Part shown: in pieces, positions 48,980 to 62,300 of the stretch
Position numbering within the stretch: position 1 is the first letter of the stretch
Layout of the letters: every line of letters starts with the position of its first letter
DNA from: Fistularia commersonii
Taxonomy: Eukaryota > Chordata > Actinopteri > Syngnathiformes > Fistulariidae
NCBI GenBank assembly: GCA_037954325.1
Contig: JBBMNZ010000035.1
Coordinates: 7,532,501-7,596,500 of the forward strand
Length of the DNA: 64,000 nt
Direction of reading: 5' to 3'
Position numbers and translations under genes: made by a program
The notes under the pieces: model-generated
The model's database searches: none
What the model was told of the DNA's origin: nothing
Seen by the model: the letters and a program-made list of their open reading frames with translations, nothing else

Positions 48980-51900
48980 TAAAAATTGATGAAAGGAATA
49001 AAAAGTAAATAAATACTACCTTCAATGGGAGGCTCACATTCCACTCGGGCTCTCATTCAGAGCTTTTGTCTCTATTTTATGAACTCATTGATAATGCGGA
49101 TGTTTTGTTCCTCGGTTTATTGCCAAGTCGTGTTCTTCCTTCTCACCGACTGCGAGCATGTCTCGTACACCGGCCTCTCATGGGAAAGAGATCTCAATCT
49201 CTATGAAACACGCCTGATTACACAAAGATTGAATAAGGCAAGAAACCCCTCTTGAAGTCCGATGTCTGCCGTTATTTGCGTTCTATTGTTATCCTTTTTC
49301 AATGAGAAAAATATCAAAGTGGATGGTCTCCAGAATAGATCAGCGGAGCCAAGGGGAGAACAGACTTTAAAGCTGAAGGCGGATGTTTTTATTGACGATC
49401 TTTCTCAGACTTCCTAAATCAGTAATCAGTTAGGAAGGAGAGAGAAGAGACAGGGTACCTCGGGATTTCTTCATATCATATTAAACCGGAAAGTTTGGTC
49501 AGTCCCCTTCCATGTCGGGCCAAGAGTTTCTTCAATCGGATGCCTTTTCAGTAACGCCCGCCAGTTACTAAAACACCGTTATTCATTCACAACCATATAT
49601 AAACACGAGCTGCTTATGAGTCAGCGTGGGCTTCGGAGTTAAAAGCTCGGTCAAATTTGTTCTCATTCATTCAGAGAGACGTGGCCAACAATGGAGGAAT
49701 TTTGGATTGTACCGAATTAGACAACATCTCGGCCGCAATATTCTTTCATTGCAGTGGTTTTAATCTGAGGAGTTCTTGGGGAATTTTATCAACCCTGTCT
49801 AGCGGGGCAGTTTTATAATTTTTTGGTATATTTTTGGGCTATTTTAGGTATAAGCTCAATCCCCCTCTGGGAATTCGTCAATATTTCTTTGTAGCCACAA
49901 TAATGATGTAAAGATAAATGATACTATGATGCTGGACAGAACTTTTCACACAGCCCTATGAAATTCATAAAACTCATGAACCTAAAAAAATGACATAAAA
50001 ATGAACCAACCTGGTTCTCAAGCATCAGTGATAATTCAGTTTTAAACAACAGATGACAATATGAAACCTCTCTGGTCCCCTTGTTAGTAAGTTTGGCCGT
50101 TCCTGAATCTGATGGCTGCATCACTGCTACTTCAGCTGTCAATCAAAGCATCTTATGGCCTTCTGTTTCAAGTCAAACGTGGGATTATTCGTATTTTTGC
50201 CATCAGAGTGCTGTTACTTTGTTAAACATGTCCTGTCTTTCTTCCGGTGCTGATTTCTCAGCATCTCAGGATTTCTCAATAGTCGCGCTGGGGTTATGAA
50301 ACATGGCAGAATTGTGCTGTGGAAACATTTGTGTGGCCCTCCTCCCAATAAACTCTGAGCCTATGGCGTCAAAAAACTTGCAGGTTTAATTTGTTACATT
50401 TTTTTGTTGCTGTTCTTTGTCCCAGCCGTTTAATTGCAAATAATCCCCTGGAGATCTGAGAATTGCAGAACCTGCAGAACCTGCAGAACCTTCTTGGCAT
50501 TGTTTAAACAGGTTTTATTTATATGAGGGATACTGGGAGATCAACAGGCACGATTATTTCTACATTTTTCTGTTCTTATTTATCTTCTGATATGTTCTAG
50601 TAGCTGGAGGAGAGGGTTAGAGGTTGGGGTGCTGCCATTTTAGCGTACAGTTTTGTCTTTGCTGAAGTCATGGGTGCAATGACAGAGACTATACCAACTG
50701 GTAATGGGGGTGATATCCTTACCATATAATTAAAACTGACTTGCTCTAACAAGCTAAGCTATTTATTCATGTACTTCTGAGAAATTCCAGATCTTATTTT
50801 CCCTCCTCCAATCCACCCTAGTCATTCACCGTTATTGATGTCTCCTGGTCTTATGGCTGTGCTGGACAAATTTGTCCGCGTCTTGAAGCTTGAGATTAAG
50901 GCTATGGGATGTTTAAAACCAGTCACTTTGGCAGGATTGAAGAGAAAAATAAGTTTGGTCAAGAGAGGCCAACATGAGCGGCTTGCGTAAATAATTAAAA
51001 TTCTTGCAAGAATATTCATCAATGGAGGAAGTTGTGGAATAAGAGCGTAATTTGTTCTCTGCCGAAACAATTTGTGTCCGATTTTTACACAATCAACATG
51101 GATCAGTAAGGCCATAAAGTATAGGAAGATTAGGAACCAGTTTGCTGCATACCTCATGGAAACACGTACAAGAACAAGACGTTCTTGTCACCTGACCCTG
51201 AGGTTCTGCAGCATCACCTCCAAACTGATGGCTTCAGTTGCACTTAAAACTGTCAATAGTCCACATGGTTTCCAAGCCTGTTAAAAAAATAACAGGTAAA
51301 CCAGTTCTGCCCCACCTGCCTATGAGGGCGAGACACGGCTATTTGTTGTAGTCAGCGGCAGGTGACAGACAGGACCTCACGCTGGAATTTCCTCCGTGGA
51401 GGAAAACAAAATGAAAATCTTCATGCTAAATTAGTATTTGTCATATGGAGATCGGTGATAGGACTGTCAGCTGTAAAACCACCTGTCATGTTGAAAGTGA
51501 TTACATCAAAAAAAGACAGAAGCTTTTCAACTATTTCTTGTGCTGGGTGATAAATAATTATGGTTTGAATGATTCCCATGTGTCAGTGACGAGGTGGCCT
51601 GGAGGCGCACACTAAGTGACAACAGTTGCCAACAACAATCAAATTGTCTTGCAGCTTGACAATCGGCCTCTTCGGCTTTCTCCCTTTTATTTTTAAACAA
51701 GTAAAAACAAATCCTAATCCTGCCTGCTCCACCATGACTTTCAGCTGGTTGTTGTCGATCTATGTTTCACTTCAGTAACCAGACTTGCGTGCTCTCATCG
51801 TTCACACCATCACATCAGCTGGATAATCACATGTGTTAAAATAAAACTTAACTTGGGTTTCACAAAATAATGCTTTCACGAAACTTTTGTAGAAATATAT

Positions 51901-53395
51901 GACGAAAGTCACATTTGATTGCGAACCAGTCAAATGAAATCGGATTTCACAAATCACAAAACAGTTGTCTCGTGACACTTTACCTGTAGAGTACATACGG
52001 ATGACACTTCCAAAATGAATATTGAGAAACCCAATATTCCCTCATGAACAAGCGTTTGGTGACAGTGAGGATTCTTGTGACACGATACAATAATGGCTTC
52101 AATTTTCATGAAAGAAATAATGAAATATGGGTATATGGAACAATGGATGCCCAGCAGTAAATCAATTTGAGGCCCCTTGGGAATGTAGGAAATGAGAAAG
52201 CCCAAGGACTCCGGAGAAAACGTGGGGCTCCAGCCTCTGCAACACATATGGCGCTGCTTCGGAGTTGCAACAGCCGCTTGCATCTCAGCCTTGTTTGACT
52301 AGTTTAGTAAAAGAACCAAAACACAAGACATGGGTGAAGTTGTCGCTATTTGTTTTGACAACATCAGACCTATATTAACATGCACGAGAGTCAAACAAAC
52401 TGCTATGCTCTCTCTCTCTCTGTAGACGGCCTGGGCGATCACGGTCCGCCACAACTCTGCACTGATCCTGATCCATTTCCATTTCCTTCCTCCTCTCCTT
52501 TCCCTTTCAAACCTTCCCGTCAGCGCCAGGTTTTCCAAGCCATCCTTCCTCAGCACAATATCCCAAAGATCCTCGTCTGCTCGATCCTCATCTGGCAGAT
52601 CAGCTTACTGTCTGTTACGGCTCTTCGTTGCACCTCCTCATTGCTCACTTTATCTGTTTGAGGAACCGTCAATGTTTGCCTTGAGAACACCACTTTGCAT
52701 ATGAGATTCCCTTCTGTGCATCAACACATGATAAACGGCATGCACGCACTGGCCTACAAACTCAGCGCCCAAATTCTGAGAATAAGGTTCACTACTTTCG
52801 AGAAACCGGATTTGGCGCCATCCCCTTTCTCCAGGATCCCTCCACAGGATCTTCAGGGTTTCCGATGGGACGTGTCCAGATAGGACTTATCCAAACAGGG
52901 ACAAGTAAACAAAAAGATAATGAAAAAGTTAAAAAAGAGAGAGAGAACAATCCACAGGTCAGATGGATGTCTACCTTTGAGTCACTTTGATTTTTTATGT
53001 TTCACTACAAGGGTTTTATTAATAATAACATGCAAATTATCTATACTACTTTTTTGCATTTAAATTAGAAAAAAAAAATGTATGGAGGGTATGTTATCAT
53101 AGTTGTCATTAACACAAAATCAACCTGGTCAAACCTTTGTTTAAAAGAGATTATTCTTCTTTATAGCATCATCACTAAGATGTTATCCATAATCTGAATT
53201 AAAGCTTTAGAAGCATTTCTATTCTATTCGTGTTATGAAACTACAGTTAAAATATTCTCTTCCGTCTAAGTGGAATCTCCCAGACACGCCCCTATGGTAA
53301 TCGTTCAGTGTGCATTGGTTCTCCTGACTTATCGGACCACTGTTTGATCAGAGGTTTCTTAAAAATGTGTCTGTGGGTGGAGGAGTGGCATCGCG
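48980..53395. other. Gene desert segment without recognised genes
   Basis: No supportable gene or repeat family. A small tandem of GCAGAACCT units is present at about 50465-50492 and a (CT)n patch at 52408-52421. Confidence 0.4.
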
Positions 53396-53399
53396 TCGA

Positions 53400-54075
53400 A
53401 TATCCTCGACGTAAAACCTCGTGACTAATGTTTGGGAACGGGCGGAGAGAATATAAAGCGAAAACACAAAACATAACCCTGGATCTCAAATCATTTGGAT
53501 CTCACCTGTAATTCAAGTGACTTATTCGACAGTCACCGATCCGAACATCTGACGTATCTCCCCATTGACGCAAATACGACGAACACACACACACACACAC
53601 ACGTCACCCCGAATGTATCCAAGTATCTCGATGAGTGAGAGGACAAAGAGACATGCAGGGGTTTGAGTCCTCTCATCAATGCGTCAATCATTGGTGATGA
53701 ATCAGCGCTCCGGCATGCGCACATGTTTTTTCCTCGAATTTGTTGGCTAACTCAATAAATCGACAAGTTGTCGAAGACAAACAATGCCAACGGTGCTTGA
53801 CTGGGTTCTCTTGGCCGTTTCGGGGGACCGGCTGACGGTGCAGCGGCGTCTTCATGGGACCGCGCGAAGAGCTGCGCGATTGTGTAACCCGGCACCGAAA
53901 TTCCTCTCTTCGCAAAGAGTTCAGTACTTCATCAAAGGCTTTTCGCTCTACCTTTTTCTTCTCTCTCCGTCTGATAAGGTACAGCCAGTGCAGCTGTTTT
54001 TTTTTTTCTTTCCACACAGGCACACATGACACACACACACACACAGACGCACACACACACACGCACGCACGGTCT
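53400..54075. other. CpG-containing stretch with TATA-like word and CA repeats
   Basis: An AATATAAAG word sits at 53449-53457 in GC-richer context. CA repeats occur at 53584-53602 and 54029-54064, and CpGs are frequent at 53805-53900. It could be a promoter or an enhancer, but no exon is visible next to it on either strand. Confidence 0.25.
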
Positions 54076-55153
54076 CATACAGGCGGGTTGCTCTGTCAGT
54101 GGAAAAGTACTGGATAGATCAGACTGTGACTGCACACCAACCTTCATCACTGCCATCTGCAGCAACAAACACAAAGCGACGCCCGCGTCCCAAGTGTATT
54201 GAATTGCATGCAGTCATATTGTGAAAGATCACACTTGTTATTTGACCACTCGGAGCAGATTCGGTGACACAGTAAAGGCCATTATACGCAACGGCACGTA
54301 CTTTGACAGAATTTACAGTGTACGTGCATAGGGCGACATTTATCCCGCGGACACCTTGTCACTTTGGCGTACGTTTGAAATTAAGTATGCGAGCGTTTGA
54401 AACATATGACACAATGGAATAGCAGTGTCTGGAACCCGGATAAATCAGAACCAGACCGCTTATTTAATGAAACTGGTTATGATAGTAGTAGTAAATCTGG
54501 GGAAAATCATTTCTGGGAAGGGGGCTTGTAGCGATGATCAATGTAGAATTATGAAAAATATAAAATGTATTACAGCAATGCTTATTTACATACATTTTTA
54601 TGGAAGTTTCCGCAGGACGCTTCATGTGTGTCACCTTTTTATCAATGAAAGCTTGTCACTAAAGGGAAATGCAAACCTGACAAACAGGCTATTTCACAAT
54701 GACAACCAGCTAAGGTTTAGGCTAATCTGTAGCGGTTTAACTTTTTTCTCCAACAAACCATTATTTCATTTATTTGTGCCAATAACTTCAGCACTCCATT
54801 CTTTTCGTGGACTTTTAAGAAAAACATCAACCCCGCAAACAAATGAAGTTATCAATACATTATCGTCAACATTGTCAGTAGTTTATCAAAAAGTGATGAC
54901 GAAGAAGATTCAGTGATATCGTCTTGATTAGATCATCTTAACGTTAAAATAAGTAACACCATCACCAACGTTGGGTATAATTTACCCAATACAATATCCT
55001 GGATAAAATGCAGTTTTCATCAATTTCTAGATGGGCCGATGGGAGGGGGGAAACAAACATACAATTAATAACATCAGTGAGCAGCCTGAAGCTACACAAG
55101 GACCCATAAAACTCAATGGCAACACAATGGAAATCACTTGACAAGAATTGACG

Positions 55154-55184
55154 TTAGTGTTCTAGGGTTAACCTAGAACACTAA
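55154..55184. repeat. Perfect 13-bp inverted repeat
   Basis: Arms TTAGTGTTCTAGG and CCTAGAACACTAA are exact reverse complements around a 5-base GTTAA spacer. No T-run or gene is adjacent, so its role is unknown. Confidence 0.85.
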
Positions 55185-55602
55185 TATCGCAAAGAACAAC
55201 ATCAAACGGGCCTGGATTGCGTTCGGCCAGTTGTAAATGTCTCGCATCATCTGCGGATCCCACCAGGCTGTAAAGCCCCGTCTTTGGACGCCCGTCTCTA
55301 ATCGTCTGGTCTTTTACTTAAAAAGAACTACTGAGTTGGTCAGGATGGTTGTTATTCTCCAAGCCTAGGAAGTGTCAATAACAATGACGGTCCAAACTTT
55401 TAACTTAGGTTACTCTAGCAATCTTTATAGTTTAGAAACCCAAACCAGAGGTAGGTGACAAGTTTGTCGACTTAGACCATTTGCGGCTTTTCGGATACCT
55501 CGACCCAAATAACGATGCACTTGTTTACACAACAGCTCCATTCTGGCTACTTGCTGCAAAACAATTCATTTGTTAATCAGCCTTCTTGAATTGGAGCCGT
55601 GC

Positions 55603-55642
55603 CTGACCCCTGACCCCTGACCCCTACCCTAACCCCAACCCC
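55603..55642 (+). repeat. C-rich short tandem, partly telomere-like
   Basis: Three CTGACCC-type units followed by ACCCTAACCCC. Only one unit matches the vertebrate telomere repeat, so it is a simple C-rich tandem and not a telomere. Confidence 0.6.
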
Positions 55643-55649
55643 AGAAACT

Positions 55650-56985
55650 GTATATTCTAAAAACTCCAACAGCCTTCCAGCCTCTGGGATGAGAAGAGAA
55701 ATGTCCTGTTGCTATGGCAAGATTCGACAACGATTGACAGTTTGACTAAGAACCTTCCCAGACACCAGGCTATAAATAATACAGTCATATGCAGGTTGTG
55801 AAACTTTGAATTTGAGCTGGAAGCAATGTATTTTCAGTGAAAATATGAACAGGTGCTCTGGATTGTAAGAAGAAAAGCAGTTTAGAAATTTTATATGTGG
55901 TGACAGGCCAGACACGCTAATCCCATATAACACAGGTATTCAGTATAATAAGGCTTGAGTTGAAGTGATATGTTTAAAAAAAATGAGCCAGTTAAATGTC
56001 AAACAGCAGGGTTTTTTTTTTAAGGTTTTTTTTTTTTTTTTTTTTTTTACAAGTTATGGAGTGAAATAACAGAGTAATAAAATTTTTGGCCGCAAAGCTC
56101 GCAGTGTGCGGCAGCACGAACTTTCTTCTAATTGAAATAACAGCAGTCAAGCTACGGCAATTTAGGCTAATAAGCGGGGGGACATTTCAAAAGGGATTGG
56201 CACGAAAAGCACGAGTGTGTTCCTCTCATCTCCGGGAAGCTGTGGAGACCCTGGCATAATGTTTGGGATGTCAGTTCTCAAATGACCGGGGTGGCTGACA
56301 TTTCAGACCAGCTGCTGGGAGAGAGGAGCATCACCGGGCCCCTCGGGCTGCTGCCCGAAAAGAAATAATTGGATATACGGTTTTATCCCGACGAGATACG
56401 AAAAGATAAGGAAGCCGGTTAAAATGGGAGAGGCGAGGTATTTTCTTCTTGTTTTTTCAGGGGCTGTCGATCAGTAAACTGGCTGGTTTCAGGGGTGAAA
56501 AAGAGAGGTGAAAGTGACTAAACAAGTTCAGATGTAACGTTTCAAGGCAAATGCCTTTTACTCCTGTAACTGAGCATACCTGGAGGTGCATGTCTGAATG
56601 GCATACCAAAGTTCAACATGGCTATGGAGACCTCCTGTCAAGAATGTGACAGGGTCAATGTCAAATTACGTTGTCCTCTTTTCCAACACCTTTATATATA
56701 GTTGGTTTAACCTGTTAATGTTACCCTATTTAGCAAACTGGGTCTTATTTAACAGATTTGGAAAACAGGTTCTGCAGGCCCCCTTCATTTGGGGAAAATC
56801 AGCTTCTGCTCCGATTAGGAAATTAGTGAAGGGTGACTTTGTGAAATTGGTTGTCTGAAATTATATTCCTATTCATTTCTTCATCAAGAGGGAGAAGAAA
56901 TCCACATATTTTGTCACGTTCAGTTTTACGTGCAGCGCAATATCAAAAATCAACTCCTCTGCATTAAAATCCATCATAGAGGAAT
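55650..56985. other. Gene desert segment without recognised genes
   Basis: Contains T-rich runs at 56009-56049. The segment 56090-56420 is GC-richer, with many unique words and no repeats. No coding frame is supported. Confidence 0.4.
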
Positions 56986-56989
56986 TTGC

Positions 56990-57112
56990 AGCCGCATTTG
57001 GGGGTTAGGTGTCTCGCTCACCAGCGCCTCCACAGGATATAAGGATCTCAGGAATCGAACCAGGAACCTTCGCTTCAAAGACAATTGCCTGAAATTCGAC
57101 CGTGGTGCAAGA
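56990..57112 (-). repeat. tRNA-derived SINE fragment
   Basis: Read on the minus strand, a B-box-like GGTTCGATTCC precedes the reverse complement of GGGGTTAGGTGTCTCGCTCA, which is the body word of the SINE at 11.15 kb. It is thus the same general family in opposite orientation, diverged. Confidence 0.55.
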
Positions 57113-57114
57113 TG

Positions 57115-58185
57115 ACGTTCACAGACGTGCGCGTCATTGAGCACGGAGCGGTAACTTCGAGGCGCACATGCCTGGGTTGTAAATCATAGCGTGCATTAAA
57201 TACCATTGTCTGCTGGTTATTCCCTTCTGCTTGCGGGGAAGATGGAAGCTGACATCTGAGAACAAGGCTTTAGGGGCTCCTTTTACATGGTGATAATTAG
57301 CATTTATAAGTATTCACTGAAAAAATTCAATCCGGATGTAAGTTGGACGTGCGTCACCTAAGTGCCGTCGGTGCAGGAAACTATTTGCAATTTTTCCAAA
57401 GTGGCCAAACAACAAAAATAAAAGTAAACACAATGAAAGCTCGAGGTGTTTGCGGAAGATTCCGTTCCAAAGAGCTGATATCTTTGTCTTTTATCACTAA
57501 TCTTTCGCGTCCTGATATATGTCGGTATTTATTTGGAAGACAGTGAGAACAGAGAAGACATCAGATCTGGGTTCAAGCCTCATGTGTAATTCAAAGTCAG
57601 ATGTTATCATTGTATCATTAAATTATTATATCTGTAAGAATCTACCATAGAAACGGACAATGAAAACATTAACATCTTACCGACTGCCACGATTCCTCGT
57701 GTCCCCGGAGCAGCGGCACAGCGATCACTGCGGTTATCCTCCGCACCTGGAGGCCACGCCGCACCAGAGGGGAATCAACTAATCAGCCTGAGTGTTTAAG
57801 GCCGATCCAACATTTCAGCGATTGTCCCGTCTCGTTTGAAAACGCTTGAATAAACCAACCTGCAATTCTACGTACCAGTGTCTGTCCTCCTGGGGGGGGG
57901 AACCGTAACACCGACACAGTTGCAATGCAGACCCTACAAGTGAAAAAGGCACTTTAATTTCATTTTTTTTTTTTGTCTTTACATCTTCAAGACATTTTTC
58001 AACTCCCGGGCTAGTGAATTTGAAACGCTTGTGGGAGACGTGGGAGGAATGTGGCCAGAAGCCAAAATAATGACAACACATTTTGACGTGATGAAGGTGC
58101 TTTAACAAAGGATCTGCTCTACTGGGAACATTGAATTACTTGTGTAGCTCTATGAGGTTTTTCATTTACCAACAGGGAACAAAAC
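57115..58185. other. Gene desert segment without recognised genes
   Basis: Unique-looking sequence, GC-richer at 57690-57770. A G8 run is at 57892-57900. Confidence 0.4.
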
Positions 58186-58190
58186 CATTC

Positions 58191-58290
58191 ATCTTCTTCT
58201 TTAGACTGCTCCCTTTTGGGGGGCCGCCTCAGCCAATCAACTTCCTCCGTCTAACCCTGTTCTCCCACACCGACTAACTTCAAGCCCTCT
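58191..58290 (-). mobile_element. RTE-type LINE copy 3, 3' end fragment
   Basis: TCTTCTTTAGACTGCTCCC, then a GGGGGGCCGCC stretch, then TTCCTCCGTCTAACCCTG and CTCCCACACCGACTAACTTC follow the 3' end of the first copy (about 925-1030) word by word. All three copies in the window lie on the minus strand. Confidence 0.7.
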
Positions 58291-59059
58291 TTCAGAACCG
58301 ATCATAATTTACTTTATTTCTCTTTGAGTTGTGAATCTCCTTGCCTATACATGTTCTTTGGAAACAGGCTCTTGCTGTGTTTACTTGGTGGGTCTTGTCA
58401 GAATTCCGGTAAAGCGCGAGAGAGTGAAACACGCGGTCGGCTATCTGTTCGCCATACGTCACTTTGTCGGGGCAGATGAACAGACCTCTTGGCAAGTGGC
58501 TGAATTCCAGAAGCCAATTGCATGAATCCTCAGACAAAATATAAAAGAACAAACTGTCTTGTTACTCTGAAATGCAATGTTTTGGGATTAAAAGATCGGC
58601 TACGGTAATAGATAGCCGATAGATGCTTAGTGTTCTGCAGTTTGCATGTGTGCTGTGCACGTGTTGGACCGACGACGCTCTTTAATCTACCAAACACACT
58701 GATTCACCCGCTGGCAAAGCGAGAACTCGAAATTGAAATCAATCGACACCAACACCCCCCACATTGGACTTGAAGACAAACAGCATGGAAACTACAAAAG
58801 AAGTAAAAAACATTTGGTTTGGACATTAGTTTTATTGCAACTCACAGACAGCCAGACATACCGCTGGGTGTCTGGATCACAAACTAATCCTTTATTTTAT
58901 TCGTTTCAGGGAAGCGTTCACACAAACACATTCTCTGACAGAGATGTTTCCTGCGAATGGCTGACAGAGACAAATGAAATCACAAGTTGGTCAGACATCG
59001 CTTTTGCTTTTACTCATCAAAATCAGAGATTTGTAGAAACGTGAATAAATGATGATTTA

Positions 59060-59345
59060 CAGGACTGTCTCAGAAAATTAAAATATTGTGATAAAGTTCT
59101 TTATCATCTGTAATGCAATTAAAAAAACAAAAATTACTTTTTCATGATATTCTAATATTTTGAGATAGGATTTTTGAGTTTTCTTAAGATGTTAGCCATA
59201 ATCAGCAACATTAAAATAATAAAATGCTTGCAATATTTCAGTTGATTTGTAATAAATCCAAAATGGATGACATTTTTATTTTTGTAATTGGATTACAGAA
59301 GATAAAGAACTTTATCACAATATTCTAATTTTCTGAGACAGTCCT
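59060..59345. mobile_element. Palindromic MITE-like element, copy 2
   Basis: Left end CAGGACTGTCTCAGAAAATT and right end AATTTTCTGAGACAGTCC are inverted copies. TTTA directly before the left end and directly after the right end may be the target duplication. About 90% similar by eye to the copy at 19203-19495 and in the same orientation. No ORF. Confidence 0.8.
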
Positions 59346-59349
59346 TTAT

Positions 59350-62300
59350 TTTGCCAGATGCTTCAATCAAGCCATTGCTTTCTCTTGCTATGTTATGAAA
59401 AACCAAACTGTTGGAATCAAATTCTGAGCTGTTAAAAAAATAAATGAACAAAAAAACCATAAGATAATAACAACAACAATAATAATAATGACGATGATAA
59501 TTGAATTGAAAGAGACGCAATCATCATTTTTTTAAATCTGTCTAAAAAAGAGCATGTAACACTCTTGACTCATACAAACGGGCATTTGAAACATATCAAT
59601 AAATGATTGAGATGAAAACAGAGGCAGTGGATTGTTTTTTGTTATGCACCCATGTCGTAACACATCTGTACAACCCGTTGAATTTTAGTGTGCAAATAAA
59701 AACCTTTAGTAAAGTCTTTTTTTTTTTTTTGGAAATTTTCCTCCATCCCTACCCAAACCTCAAACATCGCCATACTTTGGGATTCAACGTGACCGTTGTG
59801 TGATGTTTGAAACTCGCCGCAGCCATTCACGTCCAAGCTGAAGCAATATCTGCTGCCATGGAACATGAGCTTGTTCCTCTTTACAGAGCAGTTTGTTGAT
59901 TGCATCCGCCTGTTATAAATAGAGTTCAAGCAAATCAAGAGCAGAGCTTTTTCCTCCAAACGTAGCGGTCAAAGTCAGCTTTAAATAAAACTGCTGCCGG
60001 AGTTGCCTTATTCAGTCTCCAGTGTTTATTCTTAGTATTTTGAAATAGAGAGACAGAAGATCCTCTCACATATTTCATCACCTATGATAAACCACATAGC
60101 TCTCTTCCACAGAAATATAATGAGAAATATCTAATAATAAGCCACAGGGTTTGAGGGAGACCCCGCAGCACCGAAAGCGTCGGTGGCGGTTCCACTCTGC
60201 ACTTCTAGATAGCTAAAATATTCCTTGATAAAGTTGGGCCGGCGGTGCAGGGAAAGCCACTCAACATAGCTGGTGGCCGAGGCTCCGGCTCGAATGTTGT
60301 CTATGTGGTGAACTCCTTGATGAGTCGTGATAAAATGAAACTCGGGCACGTGAGGATTTCCACTGGAGTGCACGCCGCCGGTGGCCGCGCTTGTTTATAG
60401 TGTCTGTTTTTCCACGAGTCCTTGATGATGCTCTGTGTCAGACGGCGCATTTAAAAAAAAAAAAAAAAAAAAAATTCTCGAGACTTCTAGTTTCGAGTGT
60501 GACTTGAATTCCTACCAGAGGTCACCACATCTATGTGTGTCTATGCAAATATCAATTATTTTGCAGAGCAGATTAGTTTTTTTACTTTCCCCATATCTGT
60601 AAATATCTGTTGAGAAGGCAATGTCTGAACTGATGATATTGGTTCATGATTCAAAATATCAAATTTTATGGCATAGGTTATTTGTTATGAGTGAATCAGT
60701 GAACATCCATGCATCGCTTTTAATCATTTTAAAGAATTACTATGATTAGTAAATGTGAGAAATCACAGCGTTTTTGTTGACCTTAAACACAGGACAAGAT
60801 CTTTGCCTCTTCTCTTAAATTAATGATAAAAAAAGTATGCAGAAATAGGACACATAAGTATTAAAACATGCGCACGGATGAATCTCCAAAAGTCATATGC
60901 TAAATTCAATTAAAAGATCGCCCACGAGCCAAAATAGAAGGGCAACTCACGCTGCTGATCAGCTGCTCTGGCGAAAAACAACTACAGGCCCGACGACCGA
61001 CCCTGAGGGGAAATCGCACCTTGGAAATAAACAACACGAGCAGCTTCACGGTTTTCGCGATCGTTCCTGGTTTATCAAGGAAATTTGTCATCAAATTTTA
61101 GTTTCGTATATGGATCCGAAATCAGATTTGAAGAATTAAATAAAAATGCAATCATGTCAAGATTAAGTCAAAAACATCCACCGTCCTTTGTGACTGACAT
61201 TTGGATTATTACAAATAAAATGCTCCCGTTTTATGCACGATCAGAGCCAGCTCCCACGGATCGGGCTGTCTCATCTCGACTGCTCCAGTATATTGTTTTT
61301 TCTAAACACACCGACCGTTCAACTCAATCCCCGACTAAGCCGCTCACTTATCTGCTGTCACACTGAGACCCTTGATGTTTTAGTTGTTAGAAAAACAGAT
61401 TTCGGAGCTATTCAGCGAACGCCTCGGGCTGCGTGTCGCCCCCTTCCCCGGCCGTTAATTCACCGTGCACGCTTGAAACAATAAGGCTGTCGGAACTACA
61501 GTATTCTACGATCGCCGACGACGAGACGTCGGTGGGAGTCACTGGCTCCTCTGTGTCACGGCCGAGCGGAGAAATTTGGAAAAATCCTGTCTGACCGGAC
61601 GCCGCCTTGTCTTGTCACTGTCATGTCAGGCAATCATGTGATAGGAGGAGAAACACCAGAGACATTCATCATCTTGTGACAGAATGTTGCTCTATGAGGT
61701 AATTTGTCAGAGCTGGCATTTGTCTAAAAACACAACATAATTCAGATTCCTTTTTTTTTTTTCCTATGGTAGAGGCGGGACTTCTCTGAGCGGTTATCCT
61801 GGACCGGTGCCCGTCGAGACAGACATTCCCATGGGTGCAGGACTTGGCTTCATTCACACGTGCACTGCAGCGTGACCTGTGTCTTATCTGTATATAGAGT
61901 TAATGGATGCAGAATGCAAGTGGAATGCAAACAAATGATTGGCCAGGCGGCTCGCTCGGCTGCGAATTCCATTGTCAGTTTTACGTGCAGAGGGGGGCGT
62001 CGGGTTTCCATTTCACTTCGGCTAAATTTGAAAATAGGATCGTGACTGGCTTCCCTGCAAGTAAAATCCTGTTTTGACCTGCAGGTATGCATTTTAAATT
62101 CAGATTTGGGACAAGCGCAAAAAATAATTCCCCGGCCGCTTCTCACCAAGTGAATCTAAAAGGCAAATTCAGACATCTGGCAGCTTCTCAAGTGGCACAG
62201 CTGGATCGAGCCGCGCTGCAAAACAGTGTACACGACTGTCATATCTCCACTTTATCGGTGACACTTTGTTGACTATTAGAAGGCAGGACTTGCATGAGAT

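Noticed and set aside
54425..54916. 163-codon plus-strand ORF, the longest in the gene desert
   Set aside because: No recognisable domain, no promoter or splice evidence, and one ORF of this length is expected by chance in 64 kb. Protein search and RNA-seq would be needed.
55603..55642. Interstitial telomere array
   Set aside because: Only one unit matches CCCTAA; the rest is a CTGACCC tandem.
60131..60373. 80-codon minus-strand ORF with unbiased composition
   Set aside because: No flanking splice pattern or recognised family; could be conserved non-coding DNA.
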